From assembly GCF_016801865.2 (NCBI RefSeq), contig NC_068939.1:121321671-121385670 (forward strand): a stretch of DNA of 64,000 nt, written 5' to 3'. The position numbers and the translations under genes are program-made. Origin of the DNA: Culex pipiens pallens. Taxonomy: Eukaryota; Arthropoda; Insecta; Diptera; Culicidae. Within the stretch, counting starts at the first letter, position 1. Each line of letters opens with the position of its first letter. Shown piece after piece: positions 9,293-20,620 of this stretch. The notes beneath the pieces are model-generated. The model was not told the origin of the DNA. It ran no database searches and saw nothing but the letters and a program-made list of their open reading frames with translations.

Positions 9293-10202
9293 CCGTAAAA
9301 CGGGGTGACTTTGATAGCCGCGGTGACTTTGATAGGTTTGCAAAATGAAGAGTACAATTAAAATACGTACGGAATTGTTTAGAATCATACTAACCGTGGT
9401 AGAAAAGTGTTCAAAGTACCTCATAAAGAAATTTTCACAATTTTTTTAAAATTTAAAAAGTTAGTAAACTATAGTTAAGAAACTGCTGATGAAAGTCATT
9501 TTTTAAACTTCTCAATGTGTCATGATTTTCTCAATGAACATGATTTTGAATCGGAAAACGGAATTAATTTTCGGATTCTTTGGACAATTTTTCTCTAGGA
9601 GAAGGGTAAATAAGTTTTTAAATAATAAATAATATGTGTTTCTGAAACACAATTAAAAAAAAACTCCAAATTTATAGGCAATTTCAGTTGAAAAAATTTC
9701 ATGTAAAATATGAAAACTTTTGATTCGTGCTTCGAATTCAGTATAAAATACAATATAAATCAATGATTTTACAAACAAAACCAGTTTTAACAAATTTCAC
9801 ACAAAATTCCGTCTTTTTAACAATTTTACCTAAAATTTATATGTATTTTGTTAAAAAGCATATAAACTTAGTTGACTAATTATAAACATTGATTTTTTTT
9901 TCTTAAAAAACTATAAAGTGGTGGTACATTTAACGTACAAATAAAGTTTGAACAGCTTAAATATGATTTTAACAACAAAAACTATGACTATCAAAGCCGC
10001 CCCGAAATTTAAACAAGGATTTTTTTACGTAACTATTTTTCTAAACACTATTGAAAAAACTTTTTTTCCAAAATAGTGCATGGACTTTGTGTGGCCTACC
10101 CCAGTACATGTTTCAAAAATAATAATCTTGAGATAAACCTTACCTGTTGGACAATATTTCAAAAACAAATTGAAATCCTATCAAAGTCACCCCGGTTTAC
10201 GG
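9293..10202. mobile_element. MITE with iterated GACTTTGATAG ends
   Basis: The left end CCGTAAAACGGGGTGACTTT and right end (inverse of CCGTAAACCGGGGTGACTTT) match over more than 20 bp. A second inner copy of the motif follows at each end: GCGGTGACTTTGATAG at about 9322-9337 and CTATCAAAGCCGCCCCG at about 9987-10003. Flanks are TA (left) and TG (right), so a TA duplication with one change is likely. 910 bp, AT-rich, non-coding. It lies within 110 bp of the cotransporter exon. Confidence 0.8.
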
Positions 10203-10303
10203 TGTTTTCTTTTTATACTGTTGGTATACCCCAGATGACCAAATATTGCAAGAGAAGAGATCATCCACTCGAAAGACTAAAATTTCCCCCCATTTTTCCA
10301 CAG

Positions 10304-10548
10304 GTCAAATCTCCGAAGCGGAGCTGCTCGCCGTTCAAGACAAGACGAACCGTCACCTCAATCTGCGCGATTACGCGCTCGAGCACTCGAGCAAGTCGGA
10401 CCTGGTCGTGATGACGCTGCCGATGCCCCGAAAGGGCGTCGTGTCCGCCCAACTCTATCTGGCCTGGCTGGAAACGCTCAGCCAGGGACTTCCACCGTTC
10501 CTGTTTGTGCGGGGCAACCAAACCAGCGTGCTGACGTTCTACTCCTAG
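10304..10548 (+). CDS. Terminal coding exon of a Na-K-Cl type cation-chloride cotransporter (SLC12A family)
   Basis: A polypyrimidine acceptor TTTTTCCACAG ends at 10303 and opens an exon in phase 1. It encodes 80 complete residues and TAG (10546-10548). Key wording is KTNRHLNLRDYALEHSS, LVVMTLPMPRKGVVSAQLY, AWLETL and the C-terminal VRGNQTSVLTFYS, which is the hallmark tail of NKCC/NCC cotransporters. These are 12-membrane-segment proteins that carry Na+, K+ and Cl- together; this exon is the end of the cytosolic C-terminal domain. GC content is far higher than in the flanks, as expected of a constrained exon. Earlier exons are not in the window, so the whole left 10.3 kb is probably intron. 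Which paralogue it is cannot be told from this exon. Confidence 0.88.
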
Positions 10549-10650
10549 AAAGGCTGGGCCACCGCTACGGGACGACTATTTGTTAAAAAGACCAAGTTTT
10601 TATCTCTGTTGAATTATGCATTAAAACCTTTCCCATTATATTTTTTTTTG
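10549..10650 (+). terminator. 3' UTR with ATTAAA polyadenylation signal
   Basis: After the cotransporter stop codon, ATTAAA occurs at 10620-10625, followed by a T-rich stretch (10640-10650). This is the first plausible polyadenylation signal downstream. The cleavage site is inferred. Confidence 0.5.
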
Positions 10651-12480
10651 GTTAGTCTTGTGCGACCGAGTCGTGTATTCCTCAACATCGCCGTAATTTA
10701 TTTTCATGACTTTGCCAGTGGCGTAGGAGGAGAAGGAGGAAGAGGACGAAAAGTAGTACACAAAGTTTTAATTTAACTATTCATTTGACGAGCTTTTCGC
10801 ACAGAATAATGATACAAACAATAGCTCGAGCACCTCCTGCGGGGATTTCAGCTAATTAGGATGAGCAGCAGGGCGGAGTAAACTTTAACTTCAGCATCCT
10901 TGCATTTTCCCCCCTCGTCGTGGAAGCTTAAATTTTCCCGCGCAATTTCACCGCATCATCCATTACTGTTATTGTATTGTTATTGCTTATCTCTTAGTGC
11001 CTTTCAAGTGTGCGCCGTTTTCGGTGTTTGCGTCAACAGATTCGCTGGAAATAAATAGAGGATGAGGACATTTGCAGCTATTTGTCCGTAAATAGATATG
11101 CAAATTTGTGCCAACAGATTTCTTCTGGACGTTGGGAACCATTTGGGAGCGGGGTCTTATTAATTAGAGCCAGCTGCTTCGGAAACGCGGGGAGATAAGA
11201 GCCACCCGAGCGTTGAGAGCTTTTGCGAACTTTTTGTCAATTTTCATTTGCAATTGAATGAACAGTACTGTTGGTATGGTTAAAAAGTGTTCAAACTTCC
11301 ACGAGAAGTCAATTCATTCAATTCTTCGCTGATTCCAATCTTATCTTTGAGTTCCACAAACGCTTAAAAACTGTGCTCTACTAAAAACTTCGAGTAACCA
11401 AAAAAAGTTAAAGTTCATGTTCACGATTTCCCAATCAAGCTCCAGAAGAAACCGTGGAAATTGCCCCCAAAATAACTGCGTCCAAGCTAATCGCTCCGAG
11501 AATTCCCCGACAACAGCCCTCCAGTAACCATAAATCCACACTACGCAGTTGAGTGGTTTCTGATTTGATAGGAAATCTGCGGGCTACCTGGGTAATAAAA
11601 CAAGAGAGAAAATCTCCGTCTTAATTCGAAGCAGCTTGCGAGCCTCCTTCCCCGGGGGTAGGAAGAACTTCTATGGAATTAATAGGCATGTCATTTTCCA
11701 GCAAACCCACGCCACACGAAAAAGCCTACACGCCTAAGAGAAAGCTACGCAGCAAACTTCGAAGTGAACGCAAAAAGTATTATTTACATTCTAGCACCGG
11801 TACCGGTACGTTAGGCGAAGAAAGTTTAATTAAACGTGCGGATGGTAAGCTAACATAAACATAAACTGATACGCCCCGAACGACATCCGCTAACGCATTT
11901 CATAACTGAGTGAAGCCCCAAACCCGCCTAAGGATATTTAGTCGGAGAGAGTTGTCTAGAGCCAACCCACACACAAGTTGGGATATGCAAGAAAGGTAAA
12001 CTCTGTGTAAATCTCGGTGTAAATAGTAAACGTTTTCCATGCACTCACCATCCAACAAACCGGCGAAAAAAGCAGAAAATGATCATAACCAGACGATACG
12101 ATAGAAATGTCAAGAATTATTCGTCCAAATAAAAAGGTGCTTCAAAACTTGTAAAAAGTGTTTTTTTTTTCTTGCTTAAAGTAATCCGAATTCCATCAAA
12201 ACAGCTTTAGGTGAAATTGGACGTCGGTTGTTTTAATATTTTGGCATGGCTAAGCATTCAAAATTACGCCCTTTTGAAATGTAAGTCTTGATTCAAAAAA
12301 ATCTAAATATTGTATTCGAAAAGATCGGAAAATTTTACGGCTGCGGGTCTTTGTTTTCTAAAACATATAAAAAAACGAAAATCAAGAAATACGTATATTG
12401 ACAAAATAAGTTTTTGTGAAAAAAAAAGTTAATTAAAAAATCGGCAAATTTGTTTTTTTCCTGTAACAATTTTTTTTTTT
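10651..12480. other. Intergenic DNA, no supported gene
   Basis: Mixed-composition sequence downstream of the cotransporter. ORFs of 60-66 codons at 11341-11541 and 11673-11858 have no recognisable motif, splice context or codon bias. The GAGGAGAAGGAGGAAGAGGA purine run near 10727 is low-complexity. 12170-12480 is A/T-rich and passes into the repeat that follows. Confidence 0.5.
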
Positions 12481-12489
12481 TTTTCAATA

Positions 12490-12745
12490 GTCCTCAACAA
12501 TACCTACAACTTTGCCGAAGACACCAAATTGATCAGTAAATTCACTCAAAAGTTACAGCTGTTTAAATATTTAACTACCAATTTTGTATGGACAGCTGCC
12601 AAAGTTGTATGGAGACTTGTATGGGTGAACCAATCACACAAAATAATTTATTTGGTCATAGGGAAGGCCCTCACAAAGTTTGAGCCAAATCAAAAAATAC
12701 AAATAAAATCCGTTTCCGGTTTTGGTAGAGAGTTGCTCAAGGGTA
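12490..12745 (+). repeat. Dispersed 'ACAACTTTGCCGAAGACACC' repeat, copy 1
   Basis: From CCTACAACTTTGCCGAAGAC through ACAGCTGTTTAAATATTTA, TGTATGGACAGCTGCC, GGTCATAGGGAAGGCCC and GAGAGTTGCTCA, it matches 13726-13996 (reverse), 62320-62570, and the outer arms of the foldbacks at 16700-18290. It behaves as the terminal part of a foldback family. The right edge is cut by the LINE-derived segment that starts near 12750. Confidence 0.7.
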
Positions 12746-13440
12746 AACGTTACACTTTATATTTCTCATTCCTTTTGGAACCAACAACGAGAGTGGTACT
12801 CCTCGACATTAGCTCCTGAAAAGTGCTAAAAAGTGCAAAAAATGTCTCACGGCAAGAAAAAGAGGCGGTCCTCACCAGCAGGATCGGTAGATTTGAAGAA
12901 GCTAAAGAATGCCGATGCGCTACCTGCAAAGCCAGGCAGTTTGAGCAAGGACGCTCAAAATTCGTCTGGACACCAGTTCGCTACCCTTCCTGTGGACGTG
13001 AGCGAGAAGGAAGAATTTGAACGACGGGAAAAGCTGATGGACTCAAATTTCTGCTACCTATCAGAAAGGATTACAACTAAGTTCGGGATTTCTTGAACAA
13101 CACTAAGATTGAATACTACAGCCATGACGATCCAGGTAAACGCCCCATGAAACAGGTCCTCCGAGGCCTGTACGACATGGATGTGAGTGTGCTGAAAGAA
13201 GAGCTCAAAACTCTTAAGTTGAACTTGATCAAAGACTTCAAGATGACGAGACACAACAAGGAACAACTGTACCAGTTCGTAATTTACTCGTTCTACTGAT
13301 TTTTTATGTTTTTTTAGATTTAAGTTAGGATTAGTTGTTAATGTGATTTTTTTCTTTTTTACCCAAATGTATTCGAATCAATGCAAAAATGTAAAACACT
13401 TTGAAATAAATAAATGAATGTGAACAGTTAATAATAAAAC
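12746..13440 (+). pseudogene. Deleted non-LTR retrotransposon: ORF1 fragment joined to 3' UTR
   Basis: ATG 12842 opens a Lys/Arg-rich frame (MSHGKKKRRSS...) that ends at TGA 13094-13096. The next frame (13096-13299) continues with NNTKIEYYSHDD, GKRPMKQVLRGLYDMD and KMTRHNKEQLYQF, the PRE/C2HC-associated region of Jockey-type ORF1. A one-base frameshift near 13090 therefore separates two parts of one protein. After the stop near 13299 comes 3'-UTR-like sequence ending in AAATAAATAAATGAATG, with no zinc knuckles and no ORF2. The copy looks internally deleted, keeping 5' and 3' ends. It is a different family from the element at 1860. Its ends are not resolved. Confidence 0.65.
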
Positions 13441-13725
13441 GAAAAATACTACAAAAATGAAGAGCATTAAGCCATACCACTTATCATGTAAAAGAAATGT
13501 AATTATTATACGAAAGTTCAATAAAGACATATTTAATTTCAAAAAATCTTTAGAAAGGGTTAAATAAATATTCGGAAATATGTTTTTTTTTGTGATTTTT
13601 ACATGTAACCCCTTAAGTGTTATTTATACACTTTTCAGATATTTCGATGAAAATAATGTGGTTGATCATGCGACCCGACGTTAGTTAAATAATTGATAAA
13701 CCAATTGAATGAGCCTAACTCATCG
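13441..13725. other. AT-rich spacer, nothing recognised
   Basis: Sequence between the LINE remnant and the next repeat. It contains several AATAAA-like strings but no ORF, inverted repeat or RNA motif that I can support. Confidence 0.4.
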
Positions 13726-13996
13726 AAGTTGAGCAACTCTCTACGAAATCGGCCGATTTCGACCATTTTTATTTTTTGTATTTTTTGATTGTGCTCAAAC
13801 TTTGTGGGGGCCTTCCCTATGACCAAAAAACTATTTTGTGTGATTCGTTCACCCATACAAGTCCCCATACAATTTTGGCTACTGTCCATACAAAAATGGT
13901 ATGTAAATATTCAAACAGCTGTAACTTTTGAGTGAATTTTATGATCAATTTGGTTTCTTCGGCAAAGTTGAAGGTATTGGACTATTGAGAAAAAAT
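13726..13996 (-). repeat. Dispersed 'ACAACTTTGCCGAAGACACC' repeat, copy 2 (inverted)
   Basis: Reverse complement of the repeat at 12490-12745: GAGCAACTCTCTACGAAATC, GGGGCCTTCCCTATGACC, TGTCCATACAAAAATGG, ACAGCTGTAACTTTTGAGTG, GGCAAAGTTGAAGGTATTGG. The pair brackets the LINE remnant, so 12490-13996 is arranged like one foldback element with an insertion, although the interior is too decayed to prove it. Confidence 0.65.
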
Positions 13997-14296
13997 AGGG
14001 GAAATATACCCTTTCTAATCAAACACCTATCTTCGTCATATGGAGAGTTTGATGGTCGATTAAAGCTCCAAAAATACTATTTAGGCTATAAACTTACCAT
14101 CAACAGCACCGCCTCAAGTAAGCACGCAAATGCCACTTACTGGCCAAAAGGATCAAATGTAATGCACTTTTGATCATAATTTCTATTTTGCGAGACCATT
14201 TCTCATCATTTTGGTGGCACACACATCCGCACGCAAGATGAGAAGTTAACTGCTTAACGAAAGCCGCCATCAATATCAAATATTTTCAGAAATGGT
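13997..14296. other. Spacer left of the RTE insertion
   Basis: No gene or RNA motif seen. The last bases (AAATGGTCACTCATGGTCA) belong to the foldback repeat into which the RTE copy inserted; compare GACTCATGGTCACTATTTTT at about 61903-61922. Confidence 0.45.
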
Positions 14297-14308
14297 CACT
14301 CATGGTCA

Positions 14309-16624
14309 TACATACCATACCAATCAGCATAGCGCACCAGGTACGCGTGCTGTAGCAAGAAGACGCTTCCATCTTTCTCGGTCTTGGGCTGCTACTCGCC
14401 AATTTCCCAGGTTACAGATCTTCCGGATATCAGCATTCACTTGATCTCCCCACCGTGCGCGCGGTTTCCCTGCTCTCCTGCCTGTTCCGCCAGCTGGTTC
14501 AGCGCGGTCAAAAAGCAGTCTGACAGGCTGGCTCTCGTCCATTCGGGCGACATGAGCCTCCCGATCTTCGCCTGGGTGGCGATGGTCGTTTTTTCAAGAA
14601 ACGCGTGCAGTTCGTGGTTCATGCGTCTTCGCCACACTCCGTCAGACACCTGCACTCCACCGTAGATCGTTCGCAGCACCTTCCGTTCGAAAACTCCAAG
14701 GGCACGTTCGTCCTCCTGCCGCAACGTCCAGGTCTCGTGGCCATAGAGGACTACCGGTCTAATCAGTGTTTTGTACATCGTCAGCTTCGTGCGGCGCTGC
14801 ACTCGATCCGATGTGAGAGTCTTCCGTAATCCGAAGTAAGCACGATTCCCAGCAAAAATACGAGTCCGGATCTCTTTGCTGGTGTCGTTGTCGGCGGTTA
14901 CCAGCGATCCCAAGTACACGAACTCGCTCACCTCCTCCAACTCATCACCATCCACAGTTAGAGGGGTGAGACTTGGGGGGCCGACGTCCTTCGAACCCCT
15001 TCCTCTCATGTACTTCGTCTTCGTCGTATTCATGCCAAGTCCTACACGCCTTGCTTGTACCTTCAGTCGGGTGTAGACATTCTTCACCGTCTCCAGGTTT
15101 CTTGCCACAATGTCGATGTCATCGGCAAAAGCAAGCAGCTGGTAGGACCTGTTCAAAATCGTGCCACTCGTTTCGATGCCCGCCCTTCGAATAATGCCCT
15201 CAAGGGCGACGTTGAATAGCGCACAGGATAAGCCATCACCTTGCCGCAGCCCTCGGCGTGATCCAAAGGGTTCCGCTAAGTCCCCCGAAACACGCACGTG
15301 ACACAACACACCGTTCAAGGTAGCCTTGATCAGCCGAGTCAGTTTATCCGGAAACCCGTTCTCGTGCATAATCTGCCATAGCTGCTCGCGGTCGAAGATG
15401 TGATGTGTGGGCACGTTGTACTCACGACATTTCTCGAGGATCTGTCGGAGACAAAATATTTGGTCCGTGGTGGCGCGCGCGCCAGTGAAGCCCGCTTGGT
15501 AGGGCCCCACGAACCTCCTTGCATGGGGTGACAGCTGGCGGCAGAGAATCTGGGAGAGGATTTTGTAGGCCGCGTTGATAAGCGTGATGCCGCGGTAGTT
15601 GCCGCAGTCCAGCTTATCGCCCTTTTTATAGATGGGGCACACGACACCATCCATCCACTCCTCCGGTAGCTTCTCCTCCTCCCAGATCTTGGAGATCACG
15701 CAGTGAAGCGCCCTCGCCAGTTTCTCTCCTCCATATTTGAAGAGCTCACCGGGTAACCGATCCTTGCCGGCAGCTCTGTTGTTCTTCAGCTTCCTGATCT
15801 CCCTCTTCACCGTCTCTAGATCAGGCGCCGGGAACTGTTCATCAGCTGCGGGCGCTCCAAGGTTGACTCCAACGCCGTCTCCGTCCGCTTCATCGCCGTT
15901 GAGGTGCTCGTTGAAGTACTGCTTCCAGCTTTCCAACACCTCGCTCTTGTTTACGATCAGGTTTCCACCGTTGTCCCTGCACACATCGGCTCGCGGCACG
16001 AAGCCTTTGCGGGACCGGTTCACCTTTTCGTAAAACTTACGCGTTTCGTTAGTTCGGAATAGCTGCTCCATTTCCGCGCAATCTCGGTCTTCTTGCTGGC
16101 GCTTCTTAAGCTTAAAGACCGCGACCTGCCGATTCCGAGCCTGCCGGTACCGTTCCACGTTCCCTCTCGTCGCCTTGTGCAGCTTCTTATCGTAAGCTAT
16201 CTTCTTCTCGGCGGTAATCTGTTGGCACTCGTCATCGTACCAATCGTTTCGACTGACTCGGATCGCACTACCCAGCGTGGCTTCTGCTGCACTGCCGATG
16301 GCTGAGCGAATACGGCTCCAACCATCTTCGAGCGAGGCTGCGCCAAGTTCCTCCTCACCTGGCAGATTCGCATCCAGCTGCTGCGCGTACCTGTGGGCCA
16401 CATCTCCGTTCTGCAGACACGCGGTGTTGAACGGAGGGGCCCGCCGGCTTCGGCGTTGGTTGAACACCGTCGACAGCTTTGAGCGCATGTCAACTCCAAC
16501 TAGGTAGTGGTCCGAGTCAATATTCGCACCACGAAAGGTGCGCACGTGTGTGACGTCCGAGAAGAATCGGCCGTCGATCAGGACGTGGTCGATTTGCGTT
16601 TTCGTCCGTTGGTTAGGTGATGTC
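14309..16624 (-). mobile_element. RTE-clade non-LTR retrotransposon, 5'-truncated
   Basis: The insertion is bounded by the 12-bp direct repeat CACTCATGGTCA (14297-14308 and 16625-16636). The minus-strand 3' end has a short tandem tail, TGGTATGGTATGTA, as RTE elements do instead of poly-A. The 5' end is cut inside the endonuclease domain. 2316 bp, GC-rich against AT-rich flanks. In Aedes the clade is represented by JAM1; the exact family here is inference. It inserted into the outer part of a foldback repeat. Confidence 0.88.
14437..16620 (-). pseudogene. RTE endonuclease/reverse transcriptase remnant lacking RT motif A
   Basis: One open frame runs from the truncation at about 16620 to the stop near 14437. 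It starts in the end of the AP-endonuclease domain (TQIDHVLIDGRFFSDVTHV, then SDHYLVGVDMR), then has a long linker and the reverse transcriptase: NRAAGKDRLPGEL, CPIYKKGDKLDCGNYRGI, YQAGFTGARATTDQIF, RRGLRQGDGLSCALFNVAL, the catalytic AFADDIDIV and EFVYLGSLV. Between NVPTHHIF and DREQLWQIM, the segment that normally holds motif A with its first catalytic Asp is missing, about ten residues, in frame (junction near 15393-15397). With the 5' truncation, this protein cannot be an active polymerase. No frameshift or stop is present, so the loss is recent or inherited from a propagating defective copy. Confidence 0.88.
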
Positions 16625-16636
16625 CACTCATGGTCA

Positions 16637-18335
16637 CTATTTTTAAAAATCGAAAAACTGCAAATATTTCGCTAAAAAGCAGTTCTCTACGGAATCGGTC
16701 TTTTTTCATTAATTTTATTTTTTAATCCGACTGAAACTTTTTTGGTGCCTTCGGTATGCCCAAAGAAGCCATTTTGCATCATTAGTTTGTCCACATAATT
16801 TTCCATACAAATTTGGCAGCTGTCCATACAAAAATGATATGTGAAAATTCAAAAATCTGTATCTTTTGAAGGAATTTTTTGATCGATTTGGTGTCTTCTG
16901 CAAAGTTGTAGGTATGGATATGGACTACACTGAACAAAAATGATACACGGTAAAAAAAATTGTCATTTTTTATTTAATTTTTTGTCACAAAAACTTGATT
17001 TGCAAAAAAACACTATTTTTAATTTTTTTTCTTTTTTGATATGTTTTAGAAAACATCAAATGCCAACTTTTCAGAAATTTCCAGAATGGGCAAAAAATCT
17101 TTGACCGAGTTATGATTTTTTTAATCAATACAGATTTTTTTCAAAAAATTGAAATATAGGTCGCAAAAATTTTTCAACTTCATTTTTCGATGTAAAATCG
17201 AATTTGCAATCAAAAAGTACTCTAGTGAAATTTTGATAAAGTGCTCCGTTTTCAAGTTATAACCATTTTTAGGTAACTTTTTTGAAAATAGTCGCAGTTT
17301 TTAATTTTTTAAAATTAGTGCCCATGTTTGCTCACCTTTGAAAAAAATATTTTTGAAAAACTGAGAAAATTCTCTATAAAAAAAACTAATGGTCCGATTT
17401 ACAATGTTAAAATATGATGCATTCGTGAAATTTTCCGATCTTTTCGAAAAAAATATTTTCAAAAATTTTAAATCAAGGCTCACTTTTTAAAAAGACCAAA
17501 ATTAAATATTACGCCCTTTTGATATGTTAGTCTTGATTTAAAAATTTTGAAAAAAAAATTCGAAAAGATTGGTAAATTTACGAATGTTTTATATTTCAAC
17601 ATTGAAAATCGGACAATTAGTTGCTGAGATATCAACGTTAGAAAATGGTGTGTTGTTTGGGTGAGACTTAGAAAACATAAATTTTCCTGTTTTTTAAACT
17701 ATGGCAATATCTTAGCAACTAAAGGTCGTATCAACAAAGTTCAAAAAGCAAAATATAGAGAATTTTCTCAGCTTTTCATAAATATTTTTTCAAGAGTGGG
17801 CAAACATGTGCACTAATTTAAAAAAATGGAAAACTGCGACTATTTTCAAAAAAGTTACCTTAAAAATGGCTATAACTTGAAAACGGTGCAATTTATGAAA
17901 ATTTTACTACAGTACTTTTTGATTGCAAATTTGATTTTACATCGAAAAATGAAATTGAAAATTTTTTGCTCCCAATATTTCGATTTTTTGAAAAAATCGT
18001 GTTGATTCGAAAATTCATAACTTGGTCAAAGATTTTCTGCACAACCTGAAAATTTCTGAAAAGTTGGCATTTTATGTCCCCTAAAACATATCAAAAAAAA
18101 ATAAAAAATAGTGTTTTTTTTGCAAATCAAGTTTTAGTGACAAAAAGTTAAATTTAAAATCACCAATTTTTTTTACCGTGTATCATTTTTTTTCAGTGTA
18201 GTCCTTATCCATACCTACAACTTTCCCGAAGACACCAAATCAATCAAAAAATTCATTCAAAAGATACAGATTTTTGAATTTTCATATATCATTGTTGTGG
18301 AAATTGATGACCACTTATTTTTGATATTTTTTTCA
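16637..18335. mobile_element. Long foldback element (arms about 16832-17500 and 17530-18293)
   Basis: The two halves are reverse complements: ATATGTGAAAATTCAAAAATC at 16838 mirrors the end near 18290, the TACACGGTAAAAAAAATTG segment mirrors that at 18165-18183, and the halves meet near 17510 around ATTACGCCCTTTT. It shares arm sequence with the repeats at 24066-24790 and 60487-62570. The outer left segment (16637-16830) is further repeat of the 'GAGAGTTGCTC' class. No ORF of note. The transcript could fold into a hairpin of nearly 700 bp. Confidence 0.75.
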
Positions 18336-19020
18336 GCGTCAATTTTTTTTCAACACGACACTTTGTTTTTTTTTTAAATTGCGTACAAAATGAGAATGTT
18401 GAGTTCCAAGTAAAAGATTGATATAATAGTTGATAACTTGTTGGTTGATTTATACTGTCAATTTTACAAATGTTTTTATAATTTTTGTTAAGTGCTGATA
18501 TTGATAATTATTTTTTCATTGATTTTTTCATAACTATTTTTCTTTGAAAAAATGATCTACTTGAAACCTCCAAGACATTAGCTATCCGGCGAAATGATGA
18601 CTGCGTGTGTATTTTTTTGAAATGTTTTGATAAAATTTGGTCAAATTTGAATTGATAAAATACATAAATAAAAGCAAAAAATCATTTGAACAGTTTTCAA
18701 AAATTTGACTACACAACAACAATTGTCTTATATTTTTTGAGTTATGACACTACAAACATGGGTAAGAGAGGATTAACAGGTTATAATTTGGTGATCATAG
18801 TGAAAAACACAATTAGAGCAATCCAATCAAAATAAAAATGCTTCAAAGACATAGTGGCATCTGATAAATATCTTGAACCAAAATATAAATTAAATGAGAA
18901 AATGTCAAAGCAGTGCAAGCGATTCAAAAAAATAATTTTAAATATATAAAAAAAATTGGGAATGAACCCGCACAATATAGCAAAAACTGAACAATAAATA
19001 AGTTCACTAATTGTGTTAAA
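18336..19020. other. AT-rich spacer, nothing recognised
   Basis: Very A/T-rich with many short poly-T runs. The minus-strand 64-codon ORF at 18781-18975 is Phe/Ile/Leu-rich by composition and has no motif. No repeat partner was noticed in the window. Confidence 0.45.
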
Positions 19021-19023
19021 TTT

Positions 19024-19204
19024 TGGATAAATCCGACTCCGGGTTTATCACAAATGTTCGACTCGGCTCCGACTCCGACTCCAGCTCATAAAATTTAGCC
19101 GACTCCGACTCCAGCTATTCGAGTTTTGACGACTCCGATTCCAGGTCCCCAAAAAGCCCGACTCCACCGACTCTGGCTCCTACTCCGACTCTACAGCCTT
19201 GCCT
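19024..19204. repeat. Degenerate GACTCC/TCCGAC hexamer minisatellite
   Basis: Repeated GACTCCGACTCC-type units (19024-19036, 19055-19086, 19099-19115, 19129-19142, 19160-19193) are separated by short drifted segments. Such (GACTCC)n strings are common in mosquito non-coding DNA. It is not coding. Confidence 0.7.
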
Positions 19205-20620
19205 AACACAACGAATTATATCAAAGGCTGAGAAAGATTTGTTTTTCTCACATGCATTTTTTTTTCAAATTGGTAATAATGCGTAATATGGCAGTTTCAA
19301 TGAGGGGTCTGTCTTTGAAAATAATGAATAATGGCCTAAATCATTGACACCCAAACTATGTTTGCTCAGGCCCCTAGTGGGCCCACGGCCTTTCCAGGAA
19401 CTAGTGGGGCTTTAGAAGTTAAAATGGTATTTAACCTGTAAAATTGGTGCGCTTTGTTTTTTTTTTCATTTTTTAGCCCCTCACTAACCTTACAATGTCC
19501 TAAACTTGTTATGTACATTCCCTACTAATTCACAATTAAAAGTTCTGGGGAGGAAAATTTGGTTAAATTTACTTAAAAATGTGAATATTTTCATAATGTG
19601 TCAGAAAAACATCAACCACTTTCATCCTTTTCGCATCACGTGCTACCATTTTTATTATTCTTCTGATTGATAACAGATCCAAGAATCAAAAACTCGATTG
19701 TTTCCGCCGAAATAGCTTTTCATTCGATTGCCCACGATTGGTTCAAATCGCGATGTGCGCTTAATTCCGCTAACCCAATAACACCCTCAGGGCCAACCAT
19801 TCCACAAACATCTGCATTTCCGATTGGCTTTCCAGTCTCCGATGTTACCCGTCTGTTACAGTCAGATAAATACGAATTCGAAAAAAAATAAATTCACAAT
19901 TCGTATGGTTTTGTTGGGGGAGCAAAAAACTTCCCATCTTTTTTTCCCCCTTTTTTCCGGTTGCTCCCAGAGTCGACACATTCCCATATTGTATTGCATT
20001 GCTGATGCTGACATGTTGGCTTCCGCACTTTCCAACATCTCTCCAACCAACCAACCGGAACGTGAAGGGACAACCCCACATATTTCACGCAATCCTTTTT
20101 CTGTGTGGAGTAAGTTCACCATGTTTAGTACCAGCTGCTCTAGCGAGAGGTAGCAATGACTAGTGTTTACAAGAGTGCACAAATATATTACACAAGGAAA
20201 AAGAATTCACGAAACTGACATAAAATCTTAAGGAGATTATCAAAATTTAAACTTAATATAGTAACCAAACCAAACCATACCAAAAGTATATTTAAAAAAA
20301 TGTGTTCAGGAAATGGAAATGTTGACACTTTCGGTGTAACACGCATGCATCGATGGTTGTCACGGAAGTGGAACAGAAACGATTTTCCCATCACCCAACT
20401 CACCCTTTCCCTCCACATCCCTTTCACATCGCCAGGGAGTAGGAGAGGGGTTGCCAAACAGACAGATGTGGGCTGGAAAATCGTTGATCCCGAGGGGGGC
20501 TGTGATCCGGCAGAATGCAATGATTTGCAGGGGAAGGAAAGTGTAAATTTCCAGGATTTTGTATCAATTTATTCGTAAACGATCGGATTTAGGGAAATAT
20601 ACGTCACACTTTATAAAAAA
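19205..20620. other. Probably single-copy intergenic DNA
   Basis: Composition is more balanced than in the repeats (for example 19680-20160 and 20300-20540). ORFs on both strands overlap one another and show no conserved motif. A local GC-rich stretch near 20380-20530 holds no splice-bounded exon that I can support. Confidence 0.4.

Noticed and set aside
11673..11858. Lys/Arg-rich 61-codon frame as a small basic protein gene
   Set aside because: No conserved motif, weak start context, no polyadenylation or splice support.
14324..16507. Several plus-strand frames of 66-100 codons
   Set aside because: Antisense shadows of the GC-rich minus-strand RTE frame.
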